Source: Actinomycetospora chiangmaiensis DSM 45062 (GTDB lineage: Bacteria > Actinomycetota > Actinomycetes > Mycobacteriales > Pseudonocardiaceae). Taken from it: DNA of 64,000 nt. Of this stretch, positions 36,128-44,138 are shown piece after piece. The stretch covers positions 62,001 to 126,000 of the forward strand of contig NZ_KB903218.1 of assembly GCF_000379625.1 (NCBI RefSeq), given 5' to 3'. The notes beneath the pieces were generated by a model. It did not search any database, was not told where the DNA came from, and was given only the letters and a program-made list of their open reading frames with translations. Made by a program: the position numbers and the translations under genes. The first letter of the stretch is position 1; each line of letters starts with the position of its first letter.

Positions 36128-36820
36128 TCAGCGCACGCCCGCGCGGCTGTGCCGTGGTGGGGCGTCGGCAGCAGGGACCGGGCGCGGCGGGGTCGGCCGG
36201 ACGGGCGGGGCGCCGTGACCGGCCGCCGCGTACATCGGGGGAGCGGGCGCACGGGCGGGCACGGTCTCCGCCTCGTCAGCGCGCACCGGGCGGGGCGCGG
36301 GTGGGGAGGGCGGTGCGGGCGGCGTGGGTGGCGTGGGTGGCGTGGGTGGCGTGGTCGGGGCGGGCGGCGCGGGCGGCGTGGTCGGCGCGGGCGGCATCGC
36401 GGGCCCACGCCCGTCGTCGGGAGCGCTCTCGACGCGGGCCTGCGCCTGCGCCTCGAGGAGGTCGCGGATCTGGGTGAGGAGCTCGACGTCCGTCGGCTGC
36501 GACGGGCCCGCCTCCTCGCCGCGCAGGCGCCGGTTCTGGATCGCCTTCATCGGGGCGACGACCAGGAAGTACACGACCCCGGCCGTGATGAAGAACGTGA
36601 TCGCCTGGTTGATGAAGGTCGCGTAGTCGAACGGCACGCCGCTGACGCGGAACGTGCCGCGGAACTGGTCGCCGCCGGGGGAGAGCAGCTGGATGAGCGG
36701 CTTGAGGAACGACTCGGTGAAGGCCGTGACGACCGCCGTGAACGCGGCACCGATGACGACCGCCACCGAGAGGTCGATGACGTTCCCGCGGAGCAGGAAG
36801 TCCTTGAATCCCTTGAGCAT
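36128..36820 (-). CDS. mscL: Large-conductance mechanosensitive channel with a long Pro-rich tail
   Basis: Residues 1-125 are a standard MscL: FKDFLLRGNVIDLSVAVVIG at the N-terminus, two membrane helices, and VVAPMKAIQNRRLRGEEAG before the cytoplasmic helix (ELLTQIRDLLEAQAQ). Residues about 135-230 are an added tail rich in Pro, Thr and Ala with PTTPPAPPAP-type repeats. MscL is normally 130-150 aa; this one is 230. It opens under membrane tension during osmotic downshock. ATG 36820. Confidence 0.95.
   Translation of the reverse strand: MLKGFKDFLLRGNVIDLSVAVVIGAAFTAVVTAFTESFLKPLIQLLSPGGDQFRGTFRVSGVPFDYATFINQAITFFITAGVVYFLVVAPMKAIQNRRLRGEEAGPSQPTDVELLTQIRDLLEAQAQARVESAPDDGRGPAMPPAPTTPPAPPAPTTPPTPPTPPTPPAPPSPPAPRPVRADEAETVPARAPAPPMYAAAGHGAPPVRPTPPRPVPAADAPPRHSRAGVR
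36321..36356 (-). repeat. 9-bp tandem repeat inside mscL
   Basis: Three exact copies of GGCGTGGGT plus one altered copy. On the coding strand they give Thr-Pro-Pro units of the MscL tail. Prone to slippage in steps of three residues, so tail length may vary between strains. Confidence 0.7.
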
Positions 36821-37032
36821 CGTGGTCCTCGGGCAGGGAGCTGGGGAGCTGGCCCCGAGGCTAGGGATCGCACCCCGACGCCGAGGAAGCGCGATCGGCG
36901 GGTCGCGGTGGGTCGGCCGTGCAGTGCGGTGAGCGTCGCGGCGCCGATCGGGCCCGCTCCGGACGCCGCACGACACGCACCGCCGACCGACCCGGCGTGT
37001 GGTGACCGGCGCGACCCGCCGTCGGGAAGGCC

Positions 37033-38376
37033 CTACCGCGTCAGCGAGCGCAGCAGCATCGTCTCCGCGAGGACGCAGCGGCGGAACATCGCGAGGTGCA
37101 GGCTCTCGTCGATCCCGTGCCAGCGCGAGGCCGGGTCACCGACGCCGGTGACGAGCACGGTCGCGCCCGGGAAGGTGCGGGCGAACTCGGCGATGAACGG
37201 GATCGTGCCGCCCATCCCCATCTCGACGGCCTCGGAGCCGAAGGCGGCGGAGAGGGCCTCGCGGGCGAGGTCGTAGACGGTGCCCTCGGCGGACAGCGCG
37301 AACGGCTCGCCGGAGGCGTGCAGCGAGACCTCCAGGCCCACGCCCCACGGGGCCTGGCGCTGCAGGTGTTCGCGGACCGCCTCGAAGGCCGACGCCGTCG
37401 CGTCGCCCGGCGCCAGGCGCACGCTGATCATCGCGCGGGCGCGGTGCACGAGGATGTTCGCCGCGCCCTCGACGGCCGGGGCGTCGACGCCGAGCACCGC
37501 GATCGCCGGCTGCTGCGCGACCCGCTCCTCGATCGACCCGGTGCCGAGCAGGTCCACGCCCTCCAGGACGCCGGCGTCCCCGCGGAACTGCTCCTCCGAC
37601 ATCCCGGGCACGTCGGAGGACCCGCGCACGAGCCCCGGCACCGCGACCGACCCCTTGTCGTCGTGCAGCGTCGCGAGCAGGCGGCACAGCGCGGTGAGGG
37701 CGTCGCCGGCCGGACCGCCGAACAACCCCGAGTGCACTGCGCGCTCGAGCATCGACACCTCGACGACGATGTTCGTGAGTCCCCGCAGCGACGTGGTCAG
37801 CGCGGGCACGTCGACCGCCGGGTTGCCGGCGTCCGCGATGACGATGACGTCGGCCGCGAGTGCGGCATGGTGCTCGGCGAGCAGCGCGGACAGCGTCGGC
37901 GACCCCGACTCCTCCTCGCCCTCCACGAACAACGTCACCCCGACCGGAGGGCGACCGTCGTACGCGCGCAGCGTGGCGAGGTGTGTCATCACGCCGGCCT
38001 TGTCGTCCGCGGCGCCGCGCCCGTAGAGCCGGCCGTCGCGCTCCGTGGGCTCGAACGGGGCGGAGGTCCAGAGCTCGTCGCCGCCGGTCGGCTGCACGTC
38101 GTGGTGGGCGTAGAGCATCACGGTCGGCTGGCCCTCGGGCGCCGGCCAGCGCGCGACGACGGCCGGTGCCCCGCCCGCCGCGGCGAGCACCTCCACCGAC
38201 GACGCGCCGGCCTCCCGCGCGAGCATGGCCACGGCGTCGGCCGACCGGCGGGTGTCCTCGCGGTGGGCCGGGTCGGCCCAGATGCTGGGGATGCGGACGA
38301 GACCGTCGAGGTCACGCCGGGCATCGGGGAGCACCGCGTCGACGGCGGTCTGCAGATCGGCGGGAACGTCAGCCAT
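37033..38376 (-). CDS. M20-family metallodipeptidase
   Basis: A protein of 447 aa. Metal ligands and catalytic residues are in YAHHDVQPTG (His, Asp), GRGAADDKAGV (bridging Asp), FVEGEEESGSP (general base Glu pair) and WHGIDESL (last His). The lid domain lies between residues about 200 and 310. Cleaves dipeptides or N-acyl amino acids with Zn or Mn. ATG 38376. Confidence 0.94.
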   Translation of the reverse strand: MADVPADLQTAVDAVLPDARRDLDGLVRIPSIWADPAHREDTRRSADAVAMLAREAGASSVEVLAAAGGAPAVVARWPAPEGQPTVMLYAHHDVQPTGGDELWTSAPFEPTERDGRLYGRGAADDKAGVMTHLATLRAYDGRPPVGVTLFVEGEEESGSPTLSALLAEHHAALAADVIVIADAGNPAVDVPALTTSLRGLTNIVVEVSMLERAVHSGLFGGPAGDALTALCRLLATLHDDKGSVAVPGLVRGSSDVPGMSEEQFRGDAGVLEGVDLLGTGSIEERVAQQPAIAVLGVDAPAVEGAANILVHRARAMISVRLAPGDATASAFEAVREHLQRQAPWGVGLEVSLHASGEPFALSAEGTVYDLAREALSAAFGSEAVEMGMGGTIPFIAEFARTFPGATVLVTGVGDPASRWHGIDESLHLAMFRRCVLAETMLLRSLTR

Positions 38377-38446
38377 GCCGCGACCCTAGGCCCCGTGGCG
38401 CCCGGGCGAGCGGGATTCACGGGTCGCTCCTGCGGACGCCGTTCGG

Positions 38447-38953
38447 TCAGCGTGCGGCCAGTTCCCTGGCCCGGTCGAGGGCGTCGGTCGTGCCCTCCAC
38501 CGCCCGGCGCGCGACGGCGCCCTCGAGGAGCAGGAAGAGGTACTCCGCGCGGTCGGGGTCGCCCGTCAGCCGCGTCAGCTCGTCGCGGACCGCCTGCTTG
38601 TGGGCCTGGATCACGGCAAAGGCCGGGTGGTCGCGGGGGAGCTCCGCGGCGGCGCGCTGGAACCCGCACCCGAGGTCGGTGTCGAACTGCGGGTGCGCGA
38701 GGTAGCTGTCGAACACGGTGTCCACCTGCGGTTTCGCGGCGAGGCGTTCCTGCAGGTCGGCCCACCACCGGTCGTGCCGGCGCTGCAGGTACGCGGTGAC
38801 CAGGGCGGCCTTGGAGCCGAACTGGTCGTAGAGCGTCTTCTTCGTGACGCCGGCCGCCTCGGCGATCCCCGCGACCCCGACCGCCGTGATCCCGTGCGTA
38901 TAGAAGAGCGCCGAGGCGTGGTCGAGGATGCGCTGCCCCGCGGGAGTCGTCAT
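38447..38953 (-). CDS. TetR-family regulator
   Basis: A protein of 168 aa. HTH at about residues 25-50 (VAGIAEAAGVTKKTLYDQFG). C-terminal domain with CGFQRAAAELPRDHPAF, a pattern of the AcrR-like group with TetR_C-type ligand pocket. Divergent from a HAD hydrolase gene across 71 bp that holds two related palindromic sites, so it likely controls itself and the hydrolase. ATG 38953. Confidence 0.9.
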   Translation of the reverse strand: MTTPAGQRILDHASALFYTHGITAVGVAGIAEAAGVTKKTLYDQFGSKAALVTAYLQRRHDRWWADLQERLAAKPQVDTVFDSYLAHPQFDTDLGCGFQRAAAELPRDHPAFAVIQAHKQAVRDELTRLTGDPDRAEYLFLLLEGAVARRAVEGTTDALDRARELAAR

Positions 38954-38963
38954 GACTTGACGG

Positions 38964-38980
38964 TATACCGACCGGTGGGT
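38964..38980. promoter_or_regulatory. Candidate TetR operator O1
   Basis: TATACCGACCGGTGGGT contains an imperfect ACCGACCGGT core. It lies 11 bp before the TetR ATG. Its centre is 28 bp from the centre of O2. Confidence 0.5.
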
Positions 38981-38990
38981 CAAGGTGCGT

Positions 38991-39008
38991 GTAAACCGAT
39001 CGGTCTAC
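38991..39008. promoter_or_regulatory. Candidate TetR operator O2
   Basis: GTAAACCGATCGGTCTAC: a perfect 10-bp ACCGATCGGT core with nearly matching flanks. This is close to the TAGACCGATCGGTCTA-type sites known for several TetR/AcrR repressors. It lies 17 bp before the HAD gene start. Confidence 0.6.
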
Positions 39009-39024
39009 CTGTGGGGGAGTCGCC

Positions 39025-39741
39025 ATGATCCGCGCCATGACCTTCGACGTCGTCGGGACGTTGATCGACTTCGAGTCGGGCATCCTGCGGTGTATCCGGT
39101 CCTTCTCGCCCGTTCCCGACGACCGGTCGGTGCTGGCGGCGTTCGGCGCCGCCGAGGACGCCCAGCAGCGGCTCACGCCCGAGCGACCGTTCCCGGCGAT
39201 GCTCGACCCGATCTCGGTGCAGCTGGCCGCCGAGCTCGGGATTCCGGAGCTGGCCGGTTCGCCGTCGCCGCTGCGGTGGTCACTGGGCTCGTGGCCGGCG
39301 TTCCCCGACGCCGCCGAGGTGCTGGCCCGCTGGCGCGACCGGTTCGTGCTGGTGGCGCTGACGAACGCCGACCGGGCCGCGCTCGAGGCGTGGGGCCCGG
39401 CACTGGGGCACCCGTTCCACGCCACGGTGACCGTCGACGAGGTCGGCGTGAACAAGCCGGACCCGCGCATGTTCGAGGCGGCCCTGGACAAGCTCGCCGC
39501 GGTCGGGATCGGCCGGGACGAGGTGCTGCACGTCGCCCAGAGCCAGTACCACGACATCGGCGCGGCGCACGCGCTCGGCCTGCGCACCTGCTGGGTCGAA
39601 CGGCGGCACGGGCAGGCTGGTACCGGGGCGACGCCGACCGCGACCGTCGTCCGGCCCGACCTGCACGTCCGCTCACTCGCGGAGCTCGACGAACTCCTCC
39701 AGGGCACGGCGGTACTCGACGGCGGGCGGGCGGCGGGGTAG
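39025..39741 (+). CDS. HAD-superfamily hydrolase (haloacid dehalogenase-like)
   Basis: A protein of 238 aa. TFDVVGTLID holds the nucleophile Asp8; LVALTNADRAAL is motif II; NKPDPRMFEAAL holds the motif III Lys; VAQSQYHDIGAAHALG replaces motif IV. The DVVGT form is typical of L-2-haloacid dehalogenase type II relatives. RBS GGGGGAG before ATG 39025; ATG 39037 is possible. Substrate unknown. Confidence 0.88.
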   Translation: MIRAMTFDVVGTLIDFESGILRCIRSFSPVPDDRSVLAAFGAAEDAQQRLTPERPFPAMLDPISVQLAAELGIPELAGSPSPLRWSLGSWPAFPDAAEVLARWRDRFVLVALTNADRAALEAWGPALGHPFHATVTVDEVGVNKPDPRMFEAALDKLAAVGIGRDEVLHVAQSQYHDIGAAHALGLRTCWVERRHGQAGTGATPTATVVRPDLHVRSLAELDELLQGTAVLDGGRAAG

Positions 39742-40214
39742 CGATATTGCCCGGGCCGGGAACCTCCGGCGACGAGGTCGCCGGTCGCCGGTCGCGCGTG
39801 ATCTGCCGCGCCGTCGCGACCCACGCGACGTCGAGCCACCCGGCCGCGGCGACGACGGCGGCCCCCAGCACCGCCGTCGTCGCCCTCCGCGACCGTCGCG
39901 CCCCGTCGCCCCCTCCCCCCGGCGGGGCGGTGTGTCAGCGCGAGCGGCTCACGTGCTGATCACACCCGCTGGACCTTTCGTACGCCTTTCAATCCTGCGG
40001 ACCGGTCGGCACGGGCTGCCACGGCCGGTTGTGTCGTGGTGTGCGGGCGCGGGTCTTGCGGACGACGTCGAGGACCTCGCCGTGGGTGCGAGGACCACGG
40101 GGATGACGTCGGTGTCGCACGCCGCGGTCGTCCCGACTGCGGCCGCCCCCGCCGGGGTGCGTGGCGGTCACCGTGATGGCGACGCGGGCTGCCCCGGGAG
40201 GGAACGGCGTCCGA
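39742..40214. other. Intergenic stretch with no convincing gene
   Basis: 473 bp (728 bp if the small gene at 40215 is not real). Open frames here are Arg/Pro-rich and look like noise. The part at 39950-40010 is the least GC-rich and could hold a promoter. I see no hairpin comparable to the other terminators. Confidence 0.5.
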
Positions 40215-40388
40215 TCATCCGCGTCGCCGTGACTCGGATGAACCGGAGCGCTCCTGCTCCTGCTCCTCGACGAACAGCACCCGGGCTCCGTCGCGGGCGA
40301 GGGCGGTGGCGATCTCCACGGCCGCCGACACGGCCGAGAACTCCGTCCCCTCGACCACGGCGACCACCCGGCACTCGCGCAACGACAT
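40215..40388 (-). CDS. Possible small protein, 57 aa
   Basis: CRVVAVVEGTEFSAVSAAVE, then IATALARDGARVLFVEEQEQE, reads like a beta-alpha-beta unit with typical GC-rich third positions for this genome. The C-terminus (SGSSESRRRG) is low complexity. No clear RBS; GTG 40412 is an alternative start. It follows the MEDS operon on the same strand. No family recognised; may be a gene remnant. Confidence 0.35.
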   Translation of the reverse strand: MSLRECRVVAVVEGTEFSAVSAAVEIATALARDGARVLFVEEQEQERSGSSESRRRG

Positions 40389-40469
40389 GGCGAGCGCCGT
40401 CGTCGCGGCCACCCACGGGGCGTGGCGTCGATCGGACCCCCGGCGCGACCGCCACCGGGAGCAGGAAGA

Positions 40470-41345
40470 TCAGCGGGTGCCGGTGAGGACCCGGACGGTG
40501 CGGCCGTGCCGGTCGTCGTGGGCGGTGGCGTGGTCGCAGAAGCGGGTGAGGTGGGCGAAGCGGGGGTCCTCGACGGCGACCCCGGCACCACCGGCCACCT
40601 CGGGCACGGCCCGGCACTCGGCGACCACCGCGTCCGCGCTCACCCGGACGTCGAGGGTGTGCTCCCCGGGCGGGAGGTCGGCGGGCCCGGGGACCAGCTC
40701 GACCCCGCAGGCGAGCAGCATCGCCTCGTGGGCGGCGAGCACGGCGGCCTCGGCGCGCTCGCCGTAAAGCCCGGCGTCGCGCACCGCGGCGGCGACCCGG
40801 TGGCGCAGCGCCGCGAGCGCCGCCCCGTCGGGGACCGGGACCCGGTCGACCGACGAGCCGAGGACCGCCGCGGGCACGGGGCTCGTCGGGGCGGGCGGGA
40901 GGTGGTCGGGGGAGGGGACGGGGCCGTCGGGGGTGAGCAGCCACGGGTGCGCGCGCCGGGCGGCCTCGACCAGGACCGGGGGGTAGACGCACAGCACCGC
41001 CAGCGCCTGGTCGGCGAGCAGCACGGAGAGCGCGTCCTCGGCGAGCGCGCGGACGTCGGGGTCGGCGTCGGCGCAGCTCCGACCGACCACCACGGCGCCC
41101 GGCCCGAGGTCGGCGAGCCGGTGGCCGAGGACGGTGGGGTCGACGTCGACCGGGGCGGGCAGGTCCAGGGGGGCGTCCGGGCGGGCGTCGCGGAACGTCC
41201 GGGCGCCGCGCCGGTCGAGCACCACCTCCACGGGGGCGCCGGCGGCGAGCGCGGTGTCCACGGCGGGCAGGCAGAGCCGGGCGAGGTCCTCGGGGTCCTC
41301 CGCGACGACGGCCGCGTGCAGCAATCCCGCCCCGCCCGGGCTCAC
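40470..41345 (-). CDS. MEDS-domain protein with degenerate kinase-like C-terminus (RsbA-type)
   Basis: A protein of 291 aa. Residues about 5-150 resemble the MEDS sensory domain (LLHAAVVAEDPEDLARLCLPAVDTALAAGAPVEVVLDRR). Residues about 175-290 align in order with the HATPase domain of RsbA-family anti-sigma regulators, but the N-box Asn (AVLAAHEAMLLACG) and the glycine-rich ATP lid are not visible. So ATP binding is doubtful. GTG 41345 overlaps the STAS partner's stop by 4 nt. Likely part of a partner-switching circuit. Confidence 0.68.
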   Translation of the reverse strand: MSPGGAGLLHAAVVAEDPEDLARLCLPAVDTALAAGAPVEVVLDRRGARTFRDARPDAPLDLPAPVDVDPTVLGHRLADLGPGAVVVGRSCADADPDVRALAEDALSVLLADQALAVLCVYPPVLVEAARRAHPWLLTPDGPVPSPDHLPPAPTSPVPAAVLGSSVDRVPVPDGAALAALRHRVAAAVRDAGLYGERAEAAVLAAHEAMLLACGVELVPGPADLPPGEHTLDVRVSADAVVAECRAVPEVAGGAGVAVEDPRFAHLTRFCDHATAHDDRHGRTVRVLTGTR

Positions 41346-42214
41346 GCGTCCCCGCCCTCGCGGAGCACGATGGTGTCGGGCCGCTCCAGCGCGTCGAGCA
41401 GGCGGCGCAGCAGCCGGGGCGGTTCGTGCAGCACGAGCCGCTGTCCGGCGGGTGCCGACCGGGCGGCCAGCACCATCAGCTGGGCGCAGGCGACGTCGAC
41501 GAACCCCACCGCGCCCAGGTCGACGTGCAGGTCCGGGCTCTGCCCGGTGCCCGCCTCGGCGGTGGTGCGGGCCCGGCGCATGGCCCCGGTCAGCGCCCCG
41601 CCGAAGCGCTGGGCCACGTGCGCGTCGAGGTCGCCGGAGACCCGCCAGCGCCCGCACGACTGGTGGGCGCCCCAGCCGACGTCGAGCACGTCACGGTGGT
41701 GGATGCCGAGCGAGTGGACGACGTGGACCTCGTTCTCCACGGCCGTCGTCAGCTGGCAGAGCACGTGCAGCGGGAAGCGGGCCGTGAGGTCGTCGTAGCC
41801 GCCCTCCTGCTGCGCGAAGACCGCCACCTCGTCGTCGTCGGCGAGCGGGCGGCGGGACGACTCCTGCGTCATCGCCACCGAGGTCCAGCCCTCGTCGAGC
41901 GCGCGGTGCAGCTCCTCGGCCTGGACCCGGTGCAGCCCCTCCGCGGTCCCGTCGACGAGGTCGACGAGGCGCGGGAAGTCCATGAACTCCAGCTGCCCGG
42001 TCGCCAGCGCCCGCCGCGTGCGCACCGTCGCCTGCGGGCCGGCGATCCAGTGCTTCTCGAGGCGCCGGTCCTCGCCGAGCCAGCCCTTGTAGTAGACCTT
42101 CGCGCCGAAGGCCAGCTCGCGGTCGAGCCAGGCGGCGGTGCCGACCCGCTGCCCGTGATCGCTCTCGGCGACCTGCAGCAGATGCGCGCGCGCCGGGCCC
42201 GCGTCCACCGTCAT
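41342..42214 (-). CDS. MEDS-STAS protein (anti-anti-sigma-like)
   Basis: A protein of 290 aa. N-terminal MEDS domain (HLLQVAESDHGQRV, ELAFGAKVYYKGWLGED). Residues about 185-285 are a STAS domain: LHVDLGAVGFVDVACAQLMVLAARSAPAGQRLVLHEPP. The phosphorylatable Ser usual in D-[ST]-S-G loops is replaced (GFVDVACAQ). ATG 42214. Coupled to the RsbA-like gene; together they look like a sensing switch controlling an unlinked sigma factor. Confidence 0.78.
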   Translation of the reverse strand: MTVDAGPARAHLLQVAESDHGQRVGTAAWLDRELAFGAKVYYKGWLGEDRRLEKHWIAGPQATVRTRRALATGQLEFMDFPRLVDLVDGTAEGLHRVQAEELHRALDEGWTSVAMTQESSRRPLADDDEVAVFAQQEGGYDDLTARFPLHVLCQLTTAVENEVHVVHSLGIHHRDVLDVGWGAHQSCGRWRVSGDLDAHVAQRFGGALTGAMRRARTTAEAGTGQSPDLHVDLGAVGFVDVACAQLMVLAARSAPAGQRLVLHEPPRLLRRLLDALERPDTIVLREGGDA

Positions 42215-42382
42215 CGCGTCCGTGACTCCCGCGTCCGTCCCCCGACGTCCGAGGCCCGGCCCCGCCGACCGGATCCGCCGGACAGCATCGCCCGGACGAG
42301 ACCCGTCCGGGACCGTTCACGACCCAGGTTCACCCGATACGCACGGGTTGTGACGTGGCGTGACCACTCTAAGGTCCCCGGT

Positions 42383-43072
42383 ATGCCGGTCCTCCTCGGT
42401 GACGCCTACCGCGACGCCCACGGGCGCGTGGACGCGCGGATGCGCTCTCTCGCCGCCCTCGACCCCGACGCCCTGGGCACCCTGGTGCCCGCCTGCCCCG
42501 GGTGGACGGTGCACGCCGTGGTGTCGCACCTCGTCGGCATCGCGGCCGACGCCCTCGCCGGGCGTCTCACCGGCCCGCCCGACGACGAGTGGACCGCCGG
42601 CCAGGTCGACCAGCGGCTGGGTGTCCCCGTCGAGGACGTGCTGGCCGAGTGGGCTCCGTTGGTCGACCCGATGGTCGCCGGGCTCAACGACCGGAGGATC
42701 CCACCGCCGGCCTGCGCCGACGCCCTCGTCCACGAGGGGGACGTCGTCGAGGCGCTCGGCGACGAGGTGCCGCCGGTCGAGACGTGGGGCGGGGTCGCCA
42801 CGATGCTCTGCGGTGGGTGGCTCAAGGGGCTCCGCGTGCCGGGGACCCTCGTGGTGCGCACGGACGGGAAGGAGTTGACCGGTGGCACCGGGGACGGGCC
42901 GACCGCCACGCTGACGGTCGGGCGGTGGGAGTTCTTCCGGGGCGTGTTCAGCCGACGCAGCCTCGACCAGATGCGGGCCTGGGACTGGGACGGTGACCCG
43001 GAGCCGTGGCTCGCCCCGCTGTGCGTGTTCGGCCCGCGGACGGACGATGTGCCTCCGGCACGTGAGCACTGA
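42383..43072 (+). CDS. Maleylpyruvate isomerase/MDMPI-fold protein
   Basis: A protein of 229 aa. LVPACPGWTVHAVVSHLVGI is the N-terminal signature of the mycothiol-dependent maleylpyruvate isomerase (DinB-like) family, with metal-binding His residues in HAVVSH and DALVHEGD. C-terminal SCP2-like part: LVVRTDGKELTGG. ATG 42383. Its last codons (ARG-GLU-HIS-stop) lie inside a 42-bp palindrome shared with the convergent patatin gene. Confidence 0.85.
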   Translation: MPVLLGDAYRDAHGRVDARMRSLAALDPDALGTLVPACPGWTVHAVVSHLVGIAADALAGRLTGPPDDEWTAGQVDQRLGVPVEDVLAEWAPLVDPMVAGLNDRRIPPPACADALVHEGDVVEALGDEVPPVETWGGVATMLCGGWLKGLRVPGTLVVRTDGKELTGGTGDGPTATLTVGRWEFFRGVFSRRSLDQMRAWDWDGDPEPWLAPLCVFGPRTDDVPPAREH

Positions 43073-43102
43073 GTGGGGCTATAGCCCCACTCAGTGCTCA
43101 CG
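43061..43102. terminator. Perfect 42-bp palindrome encoding the ends of two convergent genes
   Basis: Half site CGTGAGCACTGAGTGGGG followed by CTA, then its exact reverse complement; no mismatch over 21+21 bp. Stop codon of the plus MDMPI gene at 43070-43072 and of the minus patatin gene at 43091-43093 are at mirrored positions. Both proteins therefore end in the same residues, REH. Core and outer ends match the palindrome at 28337, with a compensated 3-bp change in each arm. Confidence 0.9.
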
Positions 43103-44101
43103 AGCCGCAGGCACCTCGCTCCGGTAGCGCTCGCGGTAGGCGTCCCAGTCGAACTCGGACAGGAATGCGGCGGCCGCGTCGTAGCCGCGCCGGTACAACG
43201 CGTCGGTGCGGGCGCGGCTGATGCCGAAGTCGAGCAGCCCGACGGTGCCGGCGTCGACGTGGATCGTCCGCGCCGCGACCCACGGCCGGTTGAGGTAGGC
43301 CTGGTCGCGGCCGACCACCATCGTCGTCAGGAGCTGCTCGAGCAGGCGCAGGGCCGTCGGCTGCGGCCAGGAGTCGAGCGGGACACGGTAGAGCGCGACC
43401 CGGTCCCCGACGCCGGGGCGGGTGGTGATGGTGACCCCGAACGTCGGCCAGCCGGGCGGGGCGCCGTCGGTGCGGTCCAGCGAGTCGATCGGGAAGTTGG
43501 AGAGCAGCCCGCCGTCGACCAGCGTCGAGGACACGGTGCCCGATCCGTGCACCAGTGTCGTCGGGCGGAACAGGAACGGGATCGACATCGACGCCCGCAC
43601 CGCCTCGGCCACCGGCTGGGTGTCGGGGTCGAGGCCGTACACGCTGCGGTAGTCCCACGGCAGGCGGACGAGCTGGCCGAGGGTGAGGTCGGAGCAGGTC
43701 ACGACGAGGGAGTAGCGCTGCTCCGGGGGCAGGGCCGGGTCGTCGAGGCGCAGGTCGGCCCAGGTCCGCACGCCGAGCGCCGCGAGCTCGTCGGTGATCC
43801 AGGACAGCAGGTAGTCGCCGGTGTAGAGCCCGGCGCCGGTGAGCAGCGAGAGCACCGGCCCGACGAGGGGCAGGCGGCCGACGCCGTGCCGGTCGGCGAC
43901 GGCACGGAAGTCCAGCCGGCGGGTGATCTCCCCGAGCCGGTCGCCCCGGGCGCCCGCCGCGGCGATCGCGCCCACGAGGGCCCCCGCGGACGTCCCCGAG
44001 ATCCGTTGCGGGGTGTATCCAGCGTCGGTCACGGCGGCGACCGCCCCGGCCAGGCCGATCCCCTTGACCCCACCACCCTCGAGCACCAGGTCAGCACGCA
44101 T
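43091..44101 (-). CDS. Patatin-like phospholipase
   Basis: A protein of 336 aa. Oxyanion loop GGGVKGIG, nucleophile GTSAGA (GxSxG), and catalytic Asp in STLVDGGLLSNFP (DGG). Ser-Asp dyad esterase acting on lipids. A hydrophobic stretch near residue 75 may give membrane contact. ATG 44101 places the oxyanion loop at residue 8; ATG 44116 is possible. Ends AAREH within the palindrome. Confidence 0.9.
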   Translation of the reverse strand: MRADLVLEGGGVKGIGLAGAVAAVTDAGYTPQRISGTSAGALVGAIAAAGARGDRLGEITRRLDFRAVADRHGVGRLPLVGPVLSLLTGAGLYTGDYLLSWITDELAALGVRTWADLRLDDPALPPEQRYSLVVTCSDLTLGQLVRLPWDYRSVYGLDPDTQPVAEAVRASMSIPFLFRPTTLVHGSGTVSSTLVDGGLLSNFPIDSLDRTDGAPPGWPTFGVTITTRPGVGDRVALYRVPLDSWPQPTALRLLEQLLTTMVVGRDQAYLNRPWVAARTIHVDAGTVGLLDFGISRARTDALYRRGYDAAAAFLSEFDWDAYRERYRSEVPAAREH

Positions 44102-44138
44102 CACCACACCGATCATGCTCCGGACGGCGGCGTCGTGC

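Noticed and set aside
39932-40486. Plus-strand open frame in the gap after the HAD gene
   Set aside because: The translation is Arg/Pro noise without fold or RBS support.
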